Shown here: positions 1 to 5,033 of the stretch, in pieces
Numbering within the stretch: the first letter of the stretch is position 1
Layout: every line of letters starts with the position of its first letter
DNA from: an uncultured Oscillospiraceae bacterium
Lineage (GTDB): Bacteria > Bacillota > Clostridia > Oscillospirales > Oscillospiraceae
Assembly: GCA_934615645.1 (NCBI GenBank)
Contig: CAKTTR010000108.1
Span: 1 to 5,033, forward strand
Reading direction: 5' to 3'
DNA: 5,033 nt
Position numbers and translations under genes: made by a program
Notes under the pieces: model-generated
What the model was told of the DNA's origin: nothing
Seen by the model: the letters and a program-made list of their open reading frames with translations, nothing else
Databases searched by the model: none

Positions 1-81
1 CTGCATGAGCAGCGGATGCGCAGGCAGGCAGAAAGCCGCGGCGCACATCCGGCAGTTTCGGAATCGAGTTCTGCACAATAA
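1..81 (+). CDS. possible 3' tail of an upstream ORF (partial)
   Basis: Frame 1 is open from the first base to a TAA at 79-81 and gives 26 hydrophilic residues rich in R, E, S and A, ending in SSSAQ. Such a tail would fit the end of a longer protein, but no motif is recognisable. Frame 2 is also open, to a TAA at 92-94, so the frame is not certain. The third forward frame stops almost at once. No T-tract terminator follows. The DNA turns AT-rich just after the stop (75-95), as is usual at a gene boundary. Confidence 0.3.
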   Translation: MHEQRMRRQAESRGAHPAVSESSSAQ

Positions 82-87
82 TTTATT

Positions 88-247
88 TGCATAATCCGAA
101 TAGGAACGGATTTGCACATAGACCTGATCTCATCCCCCTGAGATCAAGCTGCCAGCGCGTCGCCCCCTGACGCGCTTGATATCCCCGGTTCCGAGCTGGG
201 AACGCGGAACCGGGGAGCTCAAAACAAATCTACCGGGCCTTCGCCCG
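88..247 (+). other. cluster of five consecutive hairpins, two with five-C loops
   Basis: Five hairpins follow each other closely. They are 88-98/107-116 (10 pairs, T92 bulged), 125-132/139-146 (8 perfect pairs, loop TCCCCC), 154-161/169-176 (8 perfect pairs, loop GCCCCCT), 183-192/206-215 (10 perfect pairs, 13-base loop) and 234-238/243-247 (5 pairs, loop CTTC). The second and third share the string CCCCCTGA across loop and stem. None is followed by a T-run, so they do not look like intrinsic terminators on the + strand. The strand of the transcript cannot be told, because perfect stems fold on either strand. The density of stems suggests a structured RNA, but I cannot assign it to a named family. 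Confidence 0.45.
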
Positions 248-431
248 TCTCAATAAGGCGATACGCGCCGACAACTGAATAGCTACAGCGAGAGAGCATA
301 CTGTCCGGGGGAAGCGACGCGACGAAACGAGCGCGCCAACGGACGGATAACGCGGTCCACGTTGCGGGTCGGACGGGAGCGCAGGAAACGGTATCGTATC
401 TGTAGTGTAAGAGCATTTCTTTGTAGTCAAT

Positions 432-503
432 GGCGCAAGCCGCAGCCATATTGCGCCGGTGCGGAGCGTTTCTCCTCCGTGCCGGTATTCCTCGTGAGAA
501 ACG
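432..503 (+). ncRNA. candidate pseudoknotted RNA element
   Basis: Three helices can be drawn. The first pairs GGCGCAA (432-438) with TTGCGCC (451-457). The second pairs 456-466 with 475-485: 11 pairs including two G-U wobbles, or 9 pairs (458-466/475-483) if the first helix keeps C456 and C457. The third pairs the complete loop of the second, CGTTTCTC at 467-474, with GAGAAACG at 496-503, 8 perfect pairs beginning 10 bases after the stem. Loop-to-downstream pairing of this kind is the signature of an H-type pseudoknot. With no spare base between the stem and the paired loop, one or two end pairs would probably open. A simple hairpin 467-474/496-503 is the competing fold. The wobble pairs favour the + strand as the RNA. 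No known family is recognised. Confidence 0.45.
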
Positions 504-569
504 ATTTGTGTTGTAAACAATCACGCTGCTGTCATTCATGCGGCGGCAGCGCAAGATCGTAAGCATGGA

Positions 570-598
570 CAGCGCGGTCACACTTCCGGGCTGCGCTG
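570..598 (+). other. hairpin upstream of the gene-1 ribosome site
   Basis: Bases 570-579 pair with 589-598: ten pairs including two G-U wobbles, around a 9-base loop (580-588). The hairpin ends 24 bases before the AGGAG at 623-627. The segment 593-598 can pair instead with 547-552, and 593-601 is perfectly complementary to 150-158 (9 bases), which would close most of the upstream region into one domain. A 9-base match over this distance can arise by chance in GC-rich DNA. No T-run follows, so it is not a terminator. Confidence 0.35.
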
Positions 599-635
599 GC
601 ACGAAGGAAGAAAAAAATTAAAAGGAGAACAGATT

Positions 636-2483
636 ATGAAAGCAAAGAAAATCGTTGCTCTCATGCTGGCACTCGTCATGGTACTCGCTCTGGGTACTTC
701 GGCGCTTGCCGCAACCGGTGACATGAGCAATCCTGTCACCGTCTCTGGCGTCACCCTGCGGTTCGGTGACCCGAACTACCCCGCGACCGCACCGGAGAAG
801 TATATGTACTTCAAGGAAACCGGTACCGGCACCTATGACGCCATCTACAGCACCGATGGCACGACCGAGGATACGAGCTACTATCCCGACATCCTCGCTC
901 TGTACATCTCGGGCAACGTCACCAGCATCACCGGTTCGAATATGATCTTCGTGACCTATGATGCAGCTGGCACGCCCACAGAGTCCGAAACTGCGACCTT
1001 GAACTCGGACGGCTTCTACACGATCAAGCCGAAGTCTGACAACTCCTCGATCACTGTCAACGGCAATGTGACCGTGAACTTCTCGGCTCCGAACGTTCAG
1101 GTCGCGGAAGGCAGCAAACCGGCAGCCGTTACCGGCTACCTGCCCGTCGGTCAGTTTGCCCGTCACAATAGCTTCGGCTGGGGTACGCTCTTTACGGACA
1201 ACACCAACAAGAACCCCGGCACCAACACGCCAAAGTTCCTGGACGGCTATGTTTCCACCGGCGTCTCCCTCGGCATGGCCGGCGGCTACATCCAGTTCGA
1301 CATGGGCGCGCGTCCCATCATGAATGATGCGAACAACCCCTGCGGCATTGACTTCATCGTCTACGGTAATGCGTTCGTCGGCAACCCTGAGGCTGCTGGC
1401 GTCATGGTCTCCAATGACGGCGAAACGTGGTACACGCTGGCTGGCTCCCGCCACTACATGAACGGTACCCAGTGGAACCAGAAGATCTCCTATGTCCGTA
1501 TTGAGGGTGAGGCTCAGCAAGCATTGAAGAGCGGAACGTTTACCGCTGATGGCGTTTACTACTCCAACAACTACAATAGCCCCAGCGAACAGACACAGAG
1601 CGCCATCAACGCCGCGATCTCCGCTGCTGCGTGGCAAAAGGTTCCGGCATCCGGAAACGCTACTGCTCTGAACCTGTCCTACTGGCCGGAGTGGGCAACC
1701 CGTGTTGTGAATAATGCCGTGCAGGAAGAGTACTACGGCAACGTCTGGAAGCTCGGCACAAACCCCCACATTCCCGCTGTCGCGTCTACCGCCAACAACG
1801 CCGGCGTAAACTGGGACAAGGCCGACACAACCAGCACTGTCCCGAACGGCGCGGAAGTTATCACCTATTCCGGTCTGACGCTCGTTCCGGACGATACGCA
1901 GGTTCTGGGGAGCAATCCAACGCAGGCACAGATGACGGACGTTTATCAGTGGGGCTATGCCGACGTTCGCGTCAACGGTACGGCTTACGGCACCGCGAAC
2001 AACCCGTATGCAAGCGCGGCTTCTGTCGGTAACGGCGGCGACGGCTTCGACCTCTCCTGGGCGGTCGATGCAAACGGTGTGCCTCATCCGATGACTTCTG
2101 CAAAGTATATCCGTGTCTACAGTGCGGTTCTGTTCAACGCAGGTATCTTCGGTGAAACCTCCGCTGAGGTTTGCGGTCTGTACAGAACCAGTAATACGAT
2201 CACCGGCGGTGCTGGCACAACGGCAGCTCCTCAGACAGTGAAAATCGATGGTGAAGCAATCAATCTTAGTGGCAGCTCTGTAGTGTTGAAAGGTACTAAC
2301 ACTTACTATTATCACACGGGTAATATTGCTGGAACAACCGTTGATGTAACCGCTGCAAGCGGTGCAAAGGTATTTATCAACGGCGAAGAAACAACTTCTT
2401 ACGATGTAAGAACAAGTGCGAAAGCTGTTCAGATCCTTGTCCAGAGTGGAACCGCCGCTCCTTATATTTTGGTTATCGACTAA
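636..2483 (+). CDS. secreted cell-surface-type protein, possible ligand-capture family
   Basis: A complete 615-residue secreted protein. The start is supported by AGGAG at 623-627, eight bases before the ATG, and by a Sec signal peptide (residues 1-25: K-rich start, hydrophobic core, ALA cleavage site). There is no lipobox Cys, LPxTG motif or C-terminal membrane helix, so its attachment is unknown. Residues 26 to ~160 form an unrecognised beta-rich domain. Residues ~166-517 carry a string of motifs: GYLPVGQF (167-174), GGYIQF (216-221), FIVYGNAF (240-247), VSNDGETWYTLAGSRHY (258-274), YWPEW (349-353), ITYSGLTLVPDD (409-420), WGYADV (439-444), GFDLSWAVDANG (470-481) and FGETSAEVCGLY (505-516). 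I recall this order from Bacteroidota 'cell surface proteins' often found beside corrinoid uptake genes. That is memory, not a search. Residues ~525-615 look like a small cadherin-like beta sandwich and are encoded by more AT-rich DNA. It contains just two cysteines (236, 513). It is the likely partner of the secreted protein downstream. Confidence 0.93.
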   Translation: MKAKKIVALMLALVMVLALGTSALAATGDMSNPVTVSGVTLRFGDPNYPATAPEKYMYFKETGTGTYDAIYSTDGTTEDTSYYPDILALYISGNVTSITGSNMIFVTYDAAGTPTESETATLNSDGFYTIKPKSDNSSITVNGNVTVNFSAPNVQVAEGSKPAAVTGYLPVGQFARHNSFGWGTLFTDNTNKNPGTNTPKFLDGYVSTGVSLGMAGGYIQFDMGARPIMNDANNPCGIDFIVYGNAFVGNPEAAGVMVSNDGETWYTLAGSRHYMNGTQWNQKISYVRIEGEAQQALKSGTFTADGVYYSNNYNSPSEQTQSAINAAISAAAWQKVPASGNATALNLSYWPEWATRVVNNAVQEEYYGNVWKLGTNPHIPAVASTANNAGVNWDKADTTSTVPNGAEVITYSGLTLVPDDTQVLGSNPTQAQMTDVYQWGYADVRVNGTAYGTANNPYASAASVGNGGDGFDLSWAVDANGVPHPMTSAKYIRVYSAVLFNAGIFGETSAEVCGLYRTSNTITGGAGTTAAPQTVKIDGEAINLSGSSVVLKGTNTYYYHTGNIAGTTVDVTAASGAKVFINGEETTSYDVRTSAKAVQILVQSGTAAPYILVID

Positions 2484-2491
2484 GATATAGT

Positions 2492-2500
2492 TGATATACT
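2492..2500 (+). promoter_or_regulatory. possible extended -10 promoter for gene 2
   Basis: TGATATACT at 2492-2500 reads as an extended -10 element (TG, one base, then TATACT, five of six matches to TATAAT). The -35 region is poor: TTATCG at 2473-2478 has 16-base spacing and three of six matches. Transcription would begin near 2507, directly before the terminator hairpin, so a transcript would be about 40 bases long unless the terminator is overridden. The AT-rich context raises the chance of a false match. Confidence 0.35.
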
Positions 2501-2515
2501 GAGATTGAAAATCGG

Positions 2516-2547
2516 CGCCCGGCTCTGAAAAGAGCCGGGCGTTTTTT
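2516..2547 (+). terminator. strong intrinsic terminator after gene 1
   Basis: CGCCCGGCTCT (2516-2526) pairs perfectly with AGAGCCGGGCG (2531-2541) around a GAAA tetraloop, and six Ts follow at 2542-2547. It lies 32 bases after the TAA of the upstream gene. The next gene starts 15 bases after the T-run, leaving no room for a promoter between the terminator and that gene. Confidence 0.95.
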
Positions 2548-2562
2548 CTGGGGTATTATGAA

Positions 2563-5033
2563 ATGAAAAAACGCCTTTATTTAACAAGAGGATTATCTAT
2601 CCTTTTCGTGCTGGCTATTCTTGTGGTTTTAGCCGCAAATGTACTTGCAGGAAGTCTAGAATATGCTTTTGACGCTAATGGATTAACATCTACAGCTGGC
2701 ATTACAGAGCTAACAAGTGATATAACCGCTGGTTCAGACAGTAATACAATAAGTAAAACATATCTAATTAAACTTACTGCAAACGATAGCATTAAAATTA
2801 CGAACTCCTTTGGATATAATGTTGCGCCTTCAAAATTTCTATATCTGAATGAAAATTCGGCAGCCAGATGGAACAAAGCTACTTCCAAAAGTATCCCTAA
2901 TGATTTTGACACCAGTAAATTAGAAGTTACCGAAGAACAGCTTAAAAAACACGGTTTTTCCGCTTCTTTTTCAGATGGGACATTATCATCTGATTGCACA
3001 TACTACTTTTTTGCAATTTACTTAAATGGGTGGAAAAGCGGAGCAAATTTTGCGTTTCTTATTCAACAGCAAGGCAGTAACGCGGAATTAACCGACGAGC
3101 AGAAAAAGCCGCTCACGAGCTTGCTTGCAACCGTTACCGATGAAAACGAAGCAGACTGGTATAAATCCGGTGATCGCTACAACGGCAATACATACAACGC
3201 CAACGGTTTTTGGACGGATTTTGTCGCGAAAGATGGTCCGCGCGAACGGGCCCAAGAAGCATTGGCCTCCGCAAAAAGTCCGGGGGCCATTGAAGCTGCA
3301 AGAGCTGAGCTGCAAGCAGCAATCGATCAGCTGATTCCCGCCGACAGACTGAACACCACCCCGCTTTATGAAGCGCTGCAAGAGGTCAACAGTCCTGGCT
3401 ACAGCTACAATGATCTTGGCCTGAAAGAGTACACGGAAACAAGCGCGGCGCTGTTCAAGGCAGGACGCGACGATGCACAGAAGTATCTGGATTCTCTGTT
3501 TACCGGGGAAGATGGTAAGCGCAAGCCGTCGGATGCGAACAAAAAAGAGAACCAGACCACGCTTGACGCAGCAGTTACCAAGACGAAGGCACTGCCGACG
3601 CTGCTCGTCCACCAGAGTCTGGTTTCCTACAGCGAACAGAACGCCAAGAACATTCAGGCTTTGGCTGCCCGTTACGGCGCGGGGGAAAATCCGGGCTATA
3701 CGGAAGAAAGCTGGTCGGCGCTCCAGTCTGCGCGCACCGACGCGCTTGCCTATGTCAAGGAGCATCCGGTAACGGATCGGCTGACAAGGGACGAATACCG
3801 CGGGCTGCGCGATAAAGCGATCGCACTCTGGAACGCGATCTGTTCGCTCAAGCCCGCTGCAGAACAGATCCGCGTCACGCTGACCTACACGGACGACTAT
3901 CATCTGCGTGTCCCGTCCAGCAAGCAGGCAGACAAGAGCGGTCTGACGCCCGGTGTCACAAGCTATACGCTTGACAGCGGCACCACGCTGCGTCAGCTGC
4001 TCGATCAGGCTGGATACAAGTATCCGGGCGGCGGTTGGGCAGCTGATCTGTATCCCGGTTTTGCCTCTGACGCAGATGCACGCCGCTTCTATCAGTGGAG
4101 CATCTACGTCAACGGCGTCCAGCAGAATGCTGCTTTCATTGCCGACGCAAGCGGAATGGATTATCTGAAGCTGCCGCTCCGCGACGGCGATCAGGTGCAG
4201 ATCACGTTCTCCGAAACGCCGTCCTACGCCTACAACTACATCTACCGCAAGTTGGCAGAGTGGGACGAGATGGCCGGTGTACTCGGCACGCTGCGCTTTG
4301 GCAAGGACAGCAGCACGAGCGCTGAAGCCGGTGCGGAGCTGTCCCTGCGCGTCGAGGGCGCGAAGACGGCGCACCTCTGGAGCTATAACGGCAGTTACGC
4401 GCCCTATGCAGGCGCAAAGATCGCCGTCTACGGCCCCAAGACGGACACCGGCTACCCGTCCAAGGCAACCATCCTCGACGCGGTAACGGATGAAAAGGGC
4501 AAGGCCTCCTTCAAGCTCTATGCCGAGGGCACGTATCTCGTCACGGCATTTGACCCGCGCGAAAACGACGAGTCTACGTCCACCTTCTACTCGGGTATGG
4601 CGGCTGCGCCGTATCTCGAGGTCACGGTCGGCGCGTCCAACGACGCGGACGGCGTGAAGAAGGAACTCAAAGCAGAGCTTGACACGATCTTCAACGCCTA
4701 CCCGCAGGAGCAGTTCCGCGCAGCCGCGTGGGAACAGCTGAAAGCGGCGTATGACGATGCCGTTGAGGTTCTGAACAGCTCCGACAGCACCGTTGCCGAA
4801 GCACGTGCGGCACAGCAGACTGCGATTGCAGCCATCCAGAAGCTGCAAAACGAAATGCTGGGCGATAATCAGGATTCTTTGAGCCGTTTCCGCAAGTATC
4901 TTGCCATGCTGCCCGACGACACCGGCAAGATCACAAGCGCAAAGGCGGTGCAGGAGGCTGTCAATAACCTTAAAACTGCATATGCTGCGCTGACTTCGTA
5001 CCAGAAATCGCTGCTTACCGGCCCGGAACAGCA
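2563..5033 (+). CDS. large secreted multidomain protein with DUF4430-like domain (3' end outside window)
   Basis: The frame is open from ATG 2563 to the end of the window, 823 codons without a stop. The start is chosen for its Sec signal peptide (MKKR, hydrophobic core 11-28, VLA site at 27-29). The ribosome site is weak (GGGG at 2550-2553). Residues 30-171 are an unrecognised beta-rich domain. Residues ~172-262, ~263-345 and ~346-434 are helical modules, the first resembling FIVAR. Residues 436-551 look like DUF4430, the transcobalamin C-terminal-like fold: a strand, then TLRQLLDQAGY, then WSIYVNG (512-518) and GDQVQITF (542-549). Residues ~585-691 resemble a carboxypeptidase-regulatory or prealbumin-like beta domain (GAKIAVYG, then DEKGKASFKL). 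Residues 693-766 are FIVAR-like. From 769 on comes a helical module with AYAALTSYQKSLL, a pattern common in clostridial surface proteins. The role is inferred as extracellular ligand or surface binding. Any wall or membrane anchor would lie beyond the window. The first ~165 codons are AT-rich and use TTA, CTA, ATA and AGA, unlike the rest. Confidence 0.93.
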   Translation, partial: MKKRLYLTRGLSILFVLAILVVLAANVLAGSLEYAFDANGLTSTAGITELTSDITAGSDSNTISKTYLIKLTANDSIKITNSFGYNVAPSKFLYLNENSAARWNKATSKSIPNDFDTSKLEVTEEQLKKHGFSASFSDGTLSSDCTYYFFAIYLNGWKSGANFAFLIQQQGSNAELTDEQKKPLTSLLATVTDENEADWYKSGDRYNGNTYNANGFWTDFVAKDGPRERAQEALASAKSPGAIEAARAELQAAIDQLIPADRLNTTPLYEALQEVNSPGYSYNDLGLKEYTETSAALFKAGRDDAQKYLDSLFTGEDGKRKPSDANKKENQTTLDAAVTKTKALPTLLVHQSLVSYSEQNAKNIQALAARYGAGENPGYTEESWSALQSARTDALAYVKEHPVTDRLTRDEYRGLRDKAIALWNAICSLKPAAEQIRVTLTYTDDYHLRVPSSKQADKSGLTPGVTSYTLDSGTTLRQLLDQAGYKYPGGGWAADLYPGFASDADARRFYQWSIYVNGVQQNAAFIADASGMDYLKLPLRDGDQVQITFSETPSYAYNYIYRKLAEWDEMAGVLGTLRFGKDSSTSAEAGAELSLRVEGAKTAHLWSYNGSYAPYAGAKIAVYGPKTDTGYPSKATILDAVTDEKGKASFKLYAEGTYLVTAFDPRENDESTSTFYSGMAAAPYLEVTVGASNDADGVKKELKAELDTIFNAYPQEQFRAAAWEQLKAAYDDAVEVLNSSDSTVAEARAAQQTAIAAIQKLQNEMLGDNQDSLSRFRKYLAMLPDDTGKITSAKAVQEAVNNLKTAYAALTSYQKSLLTGPEQ
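3868..4215 (+). other. DUF4430 / transcobalamin C-terminal-like domain within gene 2
   Basis: Residues 436-551 of the downstream protein. They run through a first beta strand, a segment with TLRQLLDQAGY, a W-x-I-Y-V-N-G strand and turn (W512, N517, G518), a hydrophobic stretch, and a closing G-D-Q-V-Q-I-T-F (G542, D543). This order is typical of DUF4430, which in eukaryotes forms the C-terminal half of transcobalamin and intrinsic factor and helps hold cobalamin. The bacterial domain occurs in many secreted proteins, and most have no proven ligand. An SLBB-like ubiquitin-fold domain is the main alternative. Confidence 0.6.

Larger units (their letters stand above)
82..635. other. 554-base gene-poor region rich in inverted repeats
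   Basis: No convincing gene was found here on either strand. The open frames are Arg/Cys/Ser-rich translations without ribosome sites. What the region does hold is many self-complementary segments, several of them perfect. They include 88-98 with 107-116 (one bulge), 125-132 with 139-146, 154-161 with 169-176, 183-192 with 206-215, 337-344 with 355-364 (two-base bulge), 432-438 with 451-457, 456-466 with 475-485, and 570-579 with 589-598. A CATAAT hexamer at 90-95 could be a -10 box, but no good -35 lies at the usual distance. The last bases, A-rich, contain the ribosome site of the next gene. The region could be a separate structured RNA, a structured leader of the gene at 636, or both. Confidence 0.6.

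Noticed and set aside
183..215. GC-rich 10-bp hairpin as an intrinsic terminator
   Set aside because: No T-run follows on either strand (AGCTCAAAACA on +, ATATCAAGC on -).
219..602. 127-codon - strand open frame in the intergenic region
   Set aside because: It begins at GTG with no ribosome site, is Arg/Ser/Cys-rich, and lies across the inverted repeats and pseudoknot. It is better explained as a translation of structured noncoding DNA. A conserved-protein search would settle it.
82..635. Cobalamin riboswitch upstream of gene 1
   Set aside because: I looked for the conserved B12-box and the paired GGTG/TCC core on both strands and found neither. This weakens the corrinoid idea but does not exclude it.
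1..635. tRNA, CRISPR array or insertion-sequence ends
   Set aside because: No cloverleaf with a TTCGA-type arm, no regularly spaced repeats, and no transposase remnant were seen. The inverted repeats are local hairpins of differing sequence.
618..2315. 565-codon open frame on the - strand opposite gene 1
   Set aside because: It mirrors the codon pattern of the real + strand gene, has no signal, domain or ribosome site, and its Arg/Val/Gly-rich, Cys-containing translation is typical of an antisense shadow in GC-rich DNA.
636..2483. Gene 1 as a lipoprotein or sortase substrate
   Set aside because: The signal peptide ends in ALA without a following Cys, and the C-terminus has neither an LPxTG-like motif nor a hydrophobic helix with a basic tail.
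3088..4848. 586-codon open frame on the - strand opposite gene 2
   Set aside because: The + strand frame here is continuous with a signal peptide and recognisable modules. The antisense frame is confined to the GC-rich part and has no recognisable domain.

Overview
The window suggests a gut-type Clostridia genome, probably of Oscillospiraceae character. The evidence is moderate to high GC in most coding DNA, an AGGAG ribosome site, Sec signal peptides of the K-rich/L-A-V-rich kind ending in an A-x-A site, and helical spacer modules resembling FIVAR and related domains common in Gram-positive surface proteins. No marker gene fixes the taxon.

Layout on the + strand: (1) about 80 bases that may be the 3' tail of an upstream ORF; (2) a gene-poor stretch of about 550 bases (82-635), unusually rich in perfect or near-perfect inverted repeats, including a hairpin whose whole 8-base loop is complementary to a site 10 bases downstream of the stem (a pseudoknot signature); (3) a complete 615-residue secreted protein (636-2483); (4) a strong intrinsic terminator (2516-2547); (5) a second secreted, multidomain protein that starts only 15 bases after the terminator T-run (2563) and stays open to the end of the window (823 codons seen, no stop).

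The first protein matches, by motif memory, a family of secreted 'cell surface proteins' best known to me from Bacteroidota, where members are often found in corrinoid (vitamin B12) uptake loci. The second protein carries a domain that looks like DUF4430, also called the transcobalamin C-terminal-like domain. It is followed by a small beta domain and flanked by helical spacer modules, as in a long extracellular binding protein. Together they suggest an extracellular ligand-capture system, with corrinoid as a testable but unproven candidate ligand. No transporter gene or cobalamin riboswitch is visible here, so this rests on domain resemblance alone.

Two further points stand out. Base composition falls sharply (hand count about 34% GC over 2701-3060, against 57-73% in sampled lines on both sides) across the end of gene 1, the junction and the first ~165 codons of gene 2, as in a mosaic or replaced segment. 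A good extended -10 box also lies directly upstream of the terminator, so the terminator may sit inside the leader of gene 2 and act as an attenuator.
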